Source of the DNA: Gammaproteobacteria bacterium
Lineage (GTDB): Bacteria > Pseudomonadota > Gammaproteobacteria > Chromatiales > Chromatiaceae
Length of the DNA: 40,622 nucleotides
Direction: 5' to 3'
Assembly: GCA_020445405.1 (NCBI GenBank)
Contig: JAGRGQ010000034.1
Span: forward strand, 1-40,622
The translations under genes and the position numbers were made by a program. Under the pieces are notes generated by a model. The model was not told the DNA's origin and made no database searches. It saw only the letters and a list, made by a program, of their open reading frames with translations. Positions 19,990-27,526 of this stretch are shown piece after piece; position 1 is the first letter of the stretch; each line of letters opens with the position of its first letter.

Positions 19990-21254
19990 GCTTCCTTCCT
20001 TTTGAACAGATCGTGGAAAACGGGATAGATCTCCTCGACCGAGGCAATCTGCCGCATTGCAAATGCCTCGGACGCTGCCTGAATGGACTCATAGGCCTTC
20101 CACAGGGCATGGTGTCCATTGTTGTTTATTTCAACATAAGCGTAATACTGGACCAGAGGCAATATATTGTTGCTCAGCAGATCGGTACACAACGGTATGT
20201 CGTCGATCCAGTCGTCACCGTCGCTGGCCTGCGCCGCGTAGATGTTCCAGTCGCTGATGGGATAACGCTGCCGGATGATATCCAACGTCATTTTCAGCGC
20301 ACTGGAGACGATGGTGCCGCCCGATTCCCTGGAGTAGAAAAAAGTCTGCTCGTCCACCTCTTCCGCTGCGGTGTGGTGCCGGATGAAGACCACGTCCGTT
20401 TTTTCGTAACTTCGGCTGAGAAAGAGATAGAGCAGGATAAAGAATCGTTTGGCGATATCTTTTGTCTCCTGGCTCATCGAACTGGAGACATCCATGATGC
20501 AGAACATGACGGCCTGGGTGATAGGCTTGGGCTGCAGGATGTACTGATTGAACTTCAGATCGTAGGTGTCGATGAAGGGGACGCGGTCGATTTTCGCGGA
20601 GACAATTCCCATCTTGTTCCGGAGCGCCTTGATTCGCTCCTCGTCCGCCGGCGCTTTTCCAAGCTCCAGCTCCAGCTCTTCCCGCAATGCGGCAAGCAGT
20701 CTTTTGTAAGGCGACGCGATGGCGACCTTGCGGCCCTTGGCGCGCCGCATCGTGCGTATCAGATTGAGATTGGCCGGGACGCCGGTATTCGAAAACCCCG
20801 CCCTGACCAGGCTTTTGCTGGCCTGCTTTACGATGCTGCTCTTTTTGACAAGATTGGGCAGCGCCAGCTCTTCGAACAGCAGGTCCAGATATTCGTCCTT
20901 GGATATCTCAAATGCAAAATCGTCCTCGGACTCCCCGCTGTTGGAGCCTTCGCTGCCGCCGCCCTGCCCGGATTGCTGCTTGGGACGTTCGATCTGGTCG
21001 CCCTTGACGAACTCCTTGTTGCCGGCGAATACCCGCTCGTTCACACCGCCTTTTCCATGGTGAACCGTCGGCTCTGTGACATCGCGCGTCGGGATATTCA
21101 CCTTTTCGCCGGTGCCGATATCGGTGATGGAGCGTTTTGTCACCGCTTCGGAAACCGCTTTCTTGATCTGGCGCTTGTAGCGCTTGATCAGGCGCTGGCG
21201 ATTGACCGCGCTCTTGTTTCGTCCATCCAGCCTTCGATCTATGATCATGGCCAT
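19986..21254 (-). CDS. yeaH: YeaH family protein, von Willebrand-like domain (DUF444)
   Basis: Encodes 422 residues of the DUF444/YeaH family. The N-terminal part is basic (RRLDGRNKSAVNRQRLIKRYKRQIKKAV), a low-complexity Gly/Ser stretch follows (QQSGQGGGSEGSNSGESED), and the C-terminal half is a von Willebrand A-like domain with the MIDAS motif DVSSSM at 255-260. In enterobacteria YeaH acts with the YeaG kinase in starvation and stress responses. GGAG stands 7 nt before the ATG. The gene lies 58 nt after yeaG and overlaps spoVR, forming one operon. Confidence 0.94.
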   Translation of the reverse strand: MAMIIDRRLDGRNKSAVNRQRLIKRYKRQIKKAVSEAVTKRSITDIGTGEKVNIPTRDVTEPTVHHGKGGVNERVFAGNKEFVKGDQIERPKQQSGQGGGSEGSNSGESEDDFAFEISKDEYLDLLFEELALPNLVKKSSIVKQASKSLVRAGFSNTGVPANLNLIRTMRRAKGRKVAIASPYKRLLAALREELELELGKAPADEERIKALRNKMGIVSAKIDRVPFIDTYDLKFNQYILQPKPITQAVMFCIMDVSSSMSQETKDIAKRFFILLYLFLSRSYEKTDVVFIRHHTAAEEVDEQTFFYSRESGGTIVSSALKMTLDIIRQRYPISDWNIYAAQASDGDDWIDDIPLCTDLLSNNILPLVQYYAYVEINNNGHHALWKAYESIQAASEAFAMRQIASVEEIYPVFHDLFKRKEA

Positions 21255-21312
21255 CTGCGTACTCCAGTTGGAAACCGTTAACCGCTGCCGTGCAGCAGCT
21301 CCCTGATCGGAT

Positions 21313-23235
21313 TCAATTGGATTTCCTGACCCGCAGATACCACTCAGACAGCAATCTAACCTGCTTCCGGGTGTAGCCTTTCTCCATCATCCGGCTGATG
21401 AAATTCTCGTGCTTGGTCTGATCGTCGGCCGATGATTTTGCGTTGAAGCTGATCACCGGCAACAACTCCTCGGTGTTTGAGAACATCTTTTTCTCGATTA
21501 CGGTGCGAAGCTTTTCATAACTCGTCCAGCGCGGATTGCGCCCCTGATTATTGGCTCTGGCACGCAGTACGAAATTGACGATTTCGTTTCGGAAGTCCTT
21601 TGGATTGGAGATACCGGCCGGTTTTTCGATTTTCTCCAGCTCCTCGTTCAGCGCCGAACGGTCCAGGAACTCTCCGGTTTCCGGATCCCGATACTCCTGA
21701 TCCTGCAGCCAGTAGTCGACGTAGGTGACGTAGCGGTCGAAGATGTTCTGTCCGTACTCGGAATAGCTCTCCAGGTAGGAGGTCTGAATCTCCTTGCCGA
21801 TGAATTCGATGTACTCCGGCACCAGATGCCCCTTGATATAGCCCAGATAACGCTCCTGGATTTCAGGCGGGAACTGCTCCTGCAGCACCTGCTGCTCCAG
21901 TACGTACAGTAGATGTACCGGATTGGCCGCCACTTCGGTGGAATCGAAGTTGAAAACCCTGGATAGAATCTTGTAAGCGAAACGGGTGCTGAGACCGGTC
22001 ATGCCCTCGTTGACACCGGCGTAATCCTTGTACTCCATCAGGCTCTTTGCCTTGGGGTCGGTATCTTTCAGATTTTCGCCGTCGTAGACCCGCATCTTGC
22101 TCCAGATGTTGGAATTTTCCGGCTCCTTCAGGCGCGTCAGTACCGAGAACTGCGCCATCATCTTCAACGTATCCGGCGCACACGGCGCTTCCGAGAGGCT
22201 GGAGTTGCGCAGCAGCTTCTCGTAGATCTGACGCTCCTCGGTAATGCGCAGGCAGTAGGGCACTTTGACGATCAACACCCGGTCGAGGAACGCTTCGTTG
22301 TTCCTGTTGGATTTGAAACTCTGCCATTCCGATTCGTTCGAGTGGGCCAGCACGATACCGTCGAAGGGGATGGCCGAAATGCCTTCGGTGCCTTTATAGT
22401 TCCCTTCCTGGGTTGCGGTCAAAAGCGGATGCAGCACCTTTATCGGTGCCTTGAACATCTCGACGAATTCCAGCAGTCCCTGGTTGGCCAGGCAGAGTCC
22501 GCCGGAGAAGCTGTAACAATCGGGATCGTCCTGAGCGAACTCCTCCAGTTTGCGGATGTCGACCTTGCCGGTCAGACTCGAGATGTCCTGGTTGTTCTCG
22601 TCCCCCGGTTCGGTTTTGGCAATGGCCAGTTGGCTCAGGCGGCTTGGCCACAGTTTTACCACACGAAACTTGCTGATGTCGCCGCCGTACTCTTTCAGCC
22701 GTTTGACCGCCCAGGGGCTGGGGATGGTCCGCAGATAACGCACCGGGATACCGTAGCGTTCATGCAACTCCTCGGCGTCCTGATCCGGATCGAATAGGCC
22801 CAGCGGGCTCTCGTTCACAGGAGAGTCCTTCAGTGCGTAGAAGGGGACCTTCTCCATCAGAAGTTTGAGTTGTTCGGCAAGGGACGACTTGCCGCCCCCC
22901 ACCGGGCCTAACAGGTAGAGGATCTGCTTCTTCTCCTCGAGTCCTTGGGCCGCATGACGCAGAAATGAGACGACCGATTCGATCGCATCCTCCATGCCGT
23001 AAAAGCCGTCAAAGGTCGGATAGGTCTTTATGACTTTGTTGGAAAAGATACGGCTGAGGCGCGGATGGTTGCTGGTGTCGACCATTTCCGGCGCACCGAT
23101 CGCCATCAGCAGGCGTTCGGCTGCGGTTGCGTACATCGATTTATCTTCACGACAACCGATCAGATACTCTTCAAGTGTCATTTCCGCCTGCTGCGTGGTT
23201 TCGAAGCGGGCCTGATAGTTTTCAAAAATGCTCAT
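21313..23235 (-). CDS. yeaG: PrkA-type serine kinase/AAA protein YeaG
   Basis: Encodes 640 residues and aligns along its whole length with E. coli YeaG (644). The AAA part has Walker A GPVGGGKSS at 110-118, FRVVKLWPSRLSQLAIAKTEPGDENNQDIS, and EFVEMFKAPIKVLHPLLTATQEGNY. The C-terminal PrkA kinase-like region contains EKIEKPAGISNPKDFRNEIVNFVLRARANN and KMFSNTEELLPVISFNAKSS. It acts in stationary-phase and nutrient stress, often under RpoS or nitrogen control. GGGAGGG precedes the ATG. It is the first gene of the yeaG-yeaH-spoVR operon; the long upstream leader holds a nested inverted repeat. Confidence 0.96.
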   Translation of the reverse strand: MSIFENYQARFETTQQAEMTLEEYLIGCREDKSMYATAAERLLMAIGAPEMVDTSNHPRLSRIFSNKVIKTYPTFDGFYGMEDAIESVVSFLRHAAQGLEEKKQILYLLGPVGGGKSSLAEQLKLLMEKVPFYALKDSPVNESPLGLFDPDQDAEELHERYGIPVRYLRTIPSPWAVKRLKEYGGDISKFRVVKLWPSRLSQLAIAKTEPGDENNQDISSLTGKVDIRKLEEFAQDDPDCYSFSGGLCLANQGLLEFVEMFKAPIKVLHPLLTATQEGNYKGTEGISAIPFDGIVLAHSNESEWQSFKSNRNNEAFLDRVLIVKVPYCLRITEERQIYEKLLRNSSLSEAPCAPDTLKMMAQFSVLTRLKEPENSNIWSKMRVYDGENLKDTDPKAKSLMEYKDYAGVNEGMTGLSTRFAYKILSRVFNFDSTEVAANPVHLLYVLEQQVLQEQFPPEIQERYLGYIKGHLVPEYIEFIGKEIQTSYLESYSEYGQNIFDRYVTYVDYWLQDQEYRDPETGEFLDRSALNEELEKIEKPAGISNPKDFRNEIVNFVLRARANNQGRNPRWTSYEKLRTVIEKKMFSNTEELLPVISFNAKSSADDQTKHENFISRMMEKGYTRKQVRLLSEWYLRVRKSN

Positions 23236-23671
23236 GGAGTCGTCCCTCCCGGCAGACTGTTCGGCTGTTCAACCGCAATGATCCGCCATGCTGCGTGTGT
23301 GTTCTGTGTCTCCTGCCAGTATTCAATGAGTCGTTCAGCTACAGCATGAACCGGATGTGGTGGGTGCAGCCCCGCGATACAACTCATGGTAATAGTGACT
23401 GCTCAACCGTTAGCTTAGAGCAGATTTCGTAAGTCTGCTGGAATCTGCATTGCATTCTGACGGCTAACTGCTTCGACCACGTTCCACTCATCAGGTTCAT
23501 TTCAAGAAGACCCGAATATGTTATCGGATACCGCGGGAAAATATTAAATACAATAATCACACTATTTTCGCTCGGGTTATCGCGCGTTGATCCGGCGTAC
23601 CCCGCGAACGTGCGCGCATGAGTGGAACCATTTTTGTATAATCCTCTCGCATGAATTTGGATTTCTGAACG

Positions 23672-23719
23672 ATGACTGAACCGGTGCGGCAGTCACGCTG
23701 CAGTTGTTGCTTCGACTGA
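23672..23719 (+). CDS. Possible 15-residue cysteine-rich upstream peptide
   Basis: An ATG 30 nt downstream of the TATAAT opens a 15-codon frame encoding MTEPVRQSRCSCCFD, with three cysteines in four positions near the end. It lies in the GC-rich leader of the amidotransferase mRNA. There is no clear Shine-Dalgarno, so translation is doubtful. If translated it could sense cysteine supply through stalling, as other Cys-rich leader peptides do; that is speculation. Confidence 0.2.
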   Translation: MTEPVRQSRCSCCFD

Positions 23720-23745
23720 GGCCGCAGGGAGTCGTCACCCGGAGA

Positions 23746-23809
23746 CCGGTTGCAACCGGGCCGCACGCGGCGTCCGGGCGGAACCCGCACTGCAGCGGTG
23801 GTTGCAACC
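23746..23809. repeat. Two copies of a GGTTGCAACC palindrome
   Basis: CCGGTTGCAACCGG (23746-23759) is a perfect 14-bp palindrome, and its 10-bp core GGTTGCAACC recurs at 23800-23809, 52 bp centre to centre, about five helical turns. They lie 40-105 bp before the amidotransferase start and could be paired operator sites or parts of mRNA stems. Confidence 0.5.
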
Positions 23810-23849
23810 CGCGGTGCGTCCGGGTTTAGTAACTATCGGGGGATAATCG

Positions 23850-24542
23850 ATGCGCGCGCATTTCCTACAGCATGTCCCGTTCGAAGGACCGGGCAGTATC
23901 GAGCCCTGGCTGGATGCGGAAGGCTACCGGATAACCGCTACAAAACTGTTTCAATCGGATCAGTTGCCTGATTTGGAACAGATTGATCTGCTCGTGGCCC
24001 TGGGTGGTCCCATGAGCGTCAACGACGAGGAACGCTTTGGCTGGCTGGTGCCGGAGAAGAGGTATCTTCGCGCCGCGGTGCTGTCGGGCAGGCCGGTGCT
24101 GGGCATTTGCCTGGGGGCGCAGCTTATCGCCAGTGCAATGGGTTCCAGCGTATACCCGAACAGTGAAAAAGAGATCGGCTGGTTTCCGCTTCAGGGCATC
24201 CCATCCGCCGATCGATCGTTCTTCAGCTTTCCCCCATCCTTCGCGGCATTTCACTGGCACGGTGAAACTTTCGATCTGCCGCCGGGGGCGGTTCGTCTGG
24301 CGCGCAGCCAGGGTTGTGAAAACCAGGCGTTTCAAATCGGCACTTCGGTCGTCGCGCTGCAGTTCCATCTGGAAACCACACCGGCTTCGGCGCTGCAGAT
24401 CGTATCCAATTGTCGGGATGAACTTATGCCCGCCCGCTATGTACAGCGCGAGGATGAGATTCTCTCGGCGGAAACCGGTGCGTATGCGCAGATCAACCGG
24501 TTGATGAGCGAGGTACTTTCATTTTTGACCGGGGCCTGCTAG
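23850..24542 (+). CDS. Class I glutamine amidotransferase-like protein
   Basis: Encodes 230 residues of the GMP synthase-like class I amidotransferase group. The catalytic triad is visible: Cys87 in GICLGAQLIA, His173 and Glu175 in LQFHLET. LVALGGPMSVNDEERFGWL and FHWHGETFDLPPGAVRLA are typical of stand-alone YfeJ-like members. These enzymes release ammonia from glutamine or a gamma-glutamyl compound, but the acceptor of this subgroup is generally unknown. The ATG has GGGGGA upstream. The gene is alone on its strand, converging 18 bp away with the esterase gene. Its long structured leader suggests mRNA-level control. Confidence 0.86.
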   Translation: MRAHFLQHVPFEGPGSIEPWLDAEGYRITATKLFQSDQLPDLEQIDLLVALGGPMSVNDEERFGWLVPEKRYLRAAVLSGRPVLGICLGAQLIASAMGSSVYPNSEKEIGWFPLQGIPSADRSFFSFPPSFAAFHWHGETFDLPPGAVRLARSQGCENQAFQIGTSVVALQFHLETTPASALQIVSNCRDELMPARYVQREDEILSAETGAYAQINRLMSEVLSFLTGAC

Positions 24543-24560
24543 CACCCGTGTTGTCAGGCG

Positions 24561-25496
24561 CTAATTGAGAAACTCACCGATCCTGCGGTAGGCCTCGGCG
24601 CATTGATCCGGCACCAGCTCCTCCAGGTTCAGAAACGCGTGGATCATGCCGTCGAACTGCAGATATTCCGCGCGGAGACCGGCGTCGCACAAACGGTCGA
24701 CGTAGGCTTTTCCCTCATCCCTCAGCGGGCAGTACTCGGCGGTGATGACCAGCGTCTCGGGCAGTCGTTCCGAGCAGGGCATGAACAGCGGGGAGGCCTC
24801 CTTCCTGTTCTCGATGCCCTGAAAATAGTTGTCGAAATACCAGAAAATACGGTCGCGGTCCAGCAGGTAGCCTTTGGCGTATGCCTGCGCGGACGGCTGG
24901 CTCAGCGTGTAGTCCAGGCTCGGGTAGATGAGGACCTGGCGGTGAATCCTGATTCCCGGATCGTATTGGAAGCGGTGACTGCTGGTCGCGCAAAGCGCTC
25001 CCCCGGCGCTGTCTCCGGCCAGGGAGATGCGCGGTTCGAAACGCAGATCGAGATTTTTCAGTACCGGCTGAATACCTTTTATCACGCTGCCCAGATCGGT
25101 CACGCCCGCCGGATAAGGGCACTCCGGCGCCAGTCTGTAGTCCACCGACACGACGATGTGAGACGCAGCACTGGCAATTCTGCGCGCGATCGGGTCGTAC
25201 AGGCTGAGGCTGCCTGCCATATGCCCGCCACCGTGGGCAAACACCAGGACCGGCAGCGACGCATCCGGCTCAGGATGATAGATGCGTACCGGCACCCGGA
25301 AATGGTTGCCGGGTACCAGATCGTCCCTGATCAGCGGAATTTCCGGAATCGATGTGACGTACCGCCTGGTCAACGACTCCAGCGCCTCTCTTGCATTGCT
25401 GGGCGTGATTTTGAAACCGCTCTCCAGCAACTGCTGTTTGAGCGTGTTGAATCCTTCAAGCCATTTCAGCAGCGGTGTCGGGATGGCGTTGGGCAT
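24561..25496 (-). CDS. Alpha/beta hydrolase, hormone-sensitive-lipase family esterase
   Basis: Encodes 311 residues. The oxyanion motif HGGG is at 88-91, the nucleophile elbow GDSAGG at 161-166 with Ser163, and the other triad members are Asp260 (CPLRDEG) and His286 (DGMIHAF). SVDYRLAPECPYPAGV is another family signature. There is no signal peptide, so it should be a cytoplasmic esterase for short or medium acyl esters; the substrate is unknown. It starts 23 nt after the beta-CASP nuclease gene on the same strand and is probably co-transcribed with it. Confidence 0.92.
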   Translation of the reverse strand: MPNAIPTPLLKWLEGFNTLKQQLLESGFKITPSNAREALESLTRRYVTSIPEIPLIRDDLVPGNHFRVPVRIYHPEPDASLPVLVFAHGGGHMAGSLSLYDPIARRIASAASHIVVSVDYRLAPECPYPAGVTDLGSVIKGIQPVLKNLDLRFEPRISLAGDSAGGALCATSSHRFQYDPGIRIHRQVLIYPSLDYTLSQPSAQAYAKGYLLDRDRIFWYFDNYFQGIENRKEASPLFMPCSERLPETLVITAEYCPLRDEGKAYVDRLCDAGLRAEYLQFDGMIHAFLNLEELVPDQCAEAYRRIGEFLN

Positions 25497-25519
25497 CTCG
25501 TGCTCCAGTGTCAGTTGTC

Positions 25520-26908
25520 TTACAACTCCAGAATTTCCCCGGGTCCCGGAACGGTTGCCCGCAATCCGAGCCGGGACTCGAGTGTAGCGCGAAAATCCTG
25601 TTTCACCTCCGCCTCCCCGTGTACCACATGTACCTGGGGATTGGATTTGAAGTTCCCGATCCAGCGCAGCAGGTCGTTCATGTCGGCGTGCGCGGAGAGA
25701 CCGCCGACAGTATGTACCTCTGCTTTTACCTGATATTCGTCGCCATGGATTTTGACCGTGGGATCCCCGTCGACGAGTCTCCGGCCCAGCGTGCCGTTGG
25801 CCTGATAACCGACGATCATCACGTGTGCGCCGCTGCGCGAAACATTGTGCTTGAGGTGATGCAGAATACGGCCGCCGGTCAACATGCCGCTGGCGGAGAT
25901 GATGATGGCGCCGCTCTTGATCCGATTGATGGCCATGGACTCATTCGGTGACTGGGTAAGATGCAGATTTTTCAGAATGGGCATCTCGTCGACCTGTTTC
26001 CGCAGCCGGGTCGCCTCTTCGTCATACAGGTGTGGATACTCCCAATAGACCTTGGTCGCCCGGATCGCCATCGGGCTGTCGAGAAAAACCTGCCAGCGGT
26101 CCAGGTTCCAGTCATCGTAGAATTTTCCCAGGTAGTAGAGGATCTCCTGGCTGCGGCCAATGGCGAAGGCGGGTATCAGCAGATTGCCCTTCTGATGCGC
26201 TGCATCGCTGATGATCTGACCTATCTCTTCGATCGTACCCTGGCGTTCCCGGTGGCAGCGGTTGCCGTAGGTGCTTTCAATGATCACATGATCGGCACTT
26301 TCGATCACCGCGGGATCATTCAGAATCGGAGTGTCGTATTGACCCAGATCGCCGCTGAAAACAACCTTGCGTTCCACGCCCCCCTCATTCAGCCAAATCT
26401 CCACGCTGCACGAACCGAGGATGTGCCCTGCGTCCTGGTAGCGGAGATGAATGCCCGGCAGAATCTCGCGTTTCTCCCGGTAACGCAGGCGGACCATGTT
26501 CTGCAACGCGGCCGCGGCATCATCGACCGTATAGAGCGGCTCGACCGGCGGCTTGTTGCTGCGTTTGCGCCTTTTATTTTCATACTGGGCGTCCTTCTCC
26601 TGCAGAAAGGCTGCATCCTGCAGCAGGATTTCACACAGATCGCCGGTCGCGTACTGGGTATAGACCGGCCCGCTGTAACCCTGTTTGACCAGCAGCGGAA
26701 TTCGGCCTGAGTGGTCGATGTGTCCGTGACTCAGTACCAGCGCGTCTATCTCGTCCGGTGAGAAGGGAAACGGATTGCGGTTTTTCTCCATCTCCTCGCG
26801 GCGGCCCTGAATCAGGCCGCAGTCGAGCAGCAGGGTGTGCCCGTTGGCACGCAGGATATGACAGGAACCGGTCACTCCGCTGGTGGCACCGTAGAATTCA
26901 ATATGCAT
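25520..26908 (-). CDS. Metallo-beta-lactamase/beta-CASP RNA nuclease-like protein
   Basis: Encodes 462 residues. The metal-binding HxHxDH motif is SHGHIDH at 60-66, with His162 (DAGHILGS) and Asp187 (SGDLGQYD) as further ligands. The beta-CASP part starts with ESTYGNRCH (211-219) and continues with ISASGMLTGGRILHHL, and the last histidine is in GGLSAHADMNDLL. This is the architecture of CPSF73/YSH1-type RNA-processing exonucleases, common in bacteria as proteins of unknown target. No second RNase J-type C-terminal domain is present. The esterase gene follows in the same orientation. Confidence 0.9.
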   Translation of the reverse strand: MHIEFYGATSGVTGSCHILRANGHTLLLDCGLIQGRREEMEKNRNPFPFSPDEIDALVLSHGHIDHSGRIPLLVKQGYSGPVYTQYATGDLCEILLQDAAFLQEKDAQYENKRRKRSNKPPVEPLYTVDDAAAALQNMVRLRYREKREILPGIHLRYQDAGHILGSCSVEIWLNEGGVERKVVFSGDLGQYDTPILNDPAVIESADHVIIESTYGNRCHRERQGTIEEIGQIISDAAHQKGNLLIPAFAIGRSQEILYYLGKFYDDWNLDRWQVFLDSPMAIRATKVYWEYPHLYDEEATRLRKQVDEMPILKNLHLTQSPNESMAINRIKSGAIIISASGMLTGGRILHHLKHNVSRSGAHVMIVGYQANGTLGRRLVDGDPTVKIHGDEYQVKAEVHTVGGLSAHADMNDLLRWIGNFKSNPQVHVVHGEAEVKQDFRATLESRLGLRATVPGPGEILEL

Positions 26909-27151
26909 GGAAAAGTTCTTCTTCTGTCCGCTATTGGCCCGGTATCAGACGGCCAGTCCGAATTTTGATTCTAACATGGTGAAACGGATTATGGGATTTC
27001 ATGAGAAATTAAACTAATTTATTAAAATTAGACGATAACTTACTGAACTATAGTTTGAAATATTGGATTATCCGGTAGCCGGAAGCGGGAAAGGCGGCAC
27101 AAGGGATGGCGGGCGCGGCGACAAACCCCTTCGTTCCCGTTTTTTTCCGGC
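26909..27151. other. Divergent intergenic region between the nuclease gene and the cobalamin riboswitch
   Basis: No gene is seen. The left part (26990-27070) is strongly AT-rich with AACTATAGTT, a 10-bp palindrome, and probably holds the leftward promoter of the nuclease-esterase pair. The right part (27085-27150) is GC-rich with a T7 tract just upstream of the riboswitch promoter. Confidence 0.5.
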
Positions 27152-27180
27152 TTGACCGGTCCGGCCCATCCGATTAGAGT
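27152..27180 (+). promoter_or_regulatory. Promoter of the riboswitch-btuB transcript
   Basis: TTGACC (27152-27157, five of six) and TAGAGT (27175-27180, four of six) are separated by exactly 17 nt. The start would fall near 27187, where the 5' strand of the riboswitch P1 stem begins. Confidence 0.7.
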
Positions 27181-27184
27181 TCAG

Positions 27185-27375
27185 CCACCTCAGGTATCTG
27201 CTGTCGGCAGATAAATGGGAAGTCGGTGCGACTTGCAGTTCGAGTCAATGCCGACGCTGCCCCCGCAACGGTAGGCAGGGTTGTGTACAGCAATAGGCCA
27301 CTGTGTAAGCACATGGGAAGGCGCTGATACACCGGAGCAATCCACCCTGCGAGCCCGGAGACCGGCCTGTGGTGA
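27185..27375 (+). ncRNA. Cobalamin riboswitch
   Basis: The stretch carries the conserved cobalamin aptamer elements in order: GGGAAGTCGGTGCGACTT near 27218, AATGCCGACGCTGCC, the B12-box region GCCCCCGCAACGGTAGGCAG at 27259-27278, and GAGCCCGGAGACCGGCCTG at 27351-27369. CCACCTCAGG at the 5' side can pair with CCTGTGGTG at the 3' side as P1. Binding of adenosylcobalamin or a relative should lower expression of the receptor gene downstream. Boundaries are approximate. Confidence 0.93.
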
Positions 27376-27496
27376 CAAACCTGTGGGTGTTGCGGAGGGC
27401 AGCAAGGGTGGGCATTCTGTCCAGCTCTGGCAGATTCGGGTTTCACACCCTGTTCGCGTTTTCCTCTCCCGGCTTCCCCGATTCCGAAACAATTAC

Positions 27497-27514
27497 TGGC
27501 GCGGGTGAGCGCCA
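27497..27514 (+). promoter_or_regulatory. Stem-loop before the btuB ribosome-binding site
   Basis: TGGCGC-GGGTGA-GCGCCA forms a perfect 6-bp stem ending two bases before the GGGGA Shine-Dalgarno (27517-27521) of the receptor gene. With no U tract, it suits translational control: part of the expression platform that hides or exposes the ribosome-binding site. Confidence 0.45.
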
Positions 27515-27526
27515 CTGGGGAAAATA

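Larger units (their letters stand above)
23236..23849. other. 614-bp divergent intergenic region between yeaG and the amidotransferase
   Basis: No long gene is visible. The yeaG side (23400-23470) has nested inverted repeats: GTTAGC/GCTAAC (23409-23414, 23463-23468) outside AGCAGA/TCTGCT (23419-23424, 23434-23439). Around 23530-23570 it is AT-rich. The plus side has a perfect TATAAT at 23637-23642 without a clear -35, a 15-codon reading frame at 23672-23719 and two copies of the palindrome GGTTGCAACC (23748-23757, 23800-23809). I could not fix the yeaG promoter. Confidence 0.6.

Noticed and set aside
27215-27250. GTTCGAGTC-like stretch that suggested a tRNA T-loop
   Set aside because: It belongs to the cobalamin aptamer; no acceptor or anticodon stem can be formed around it.
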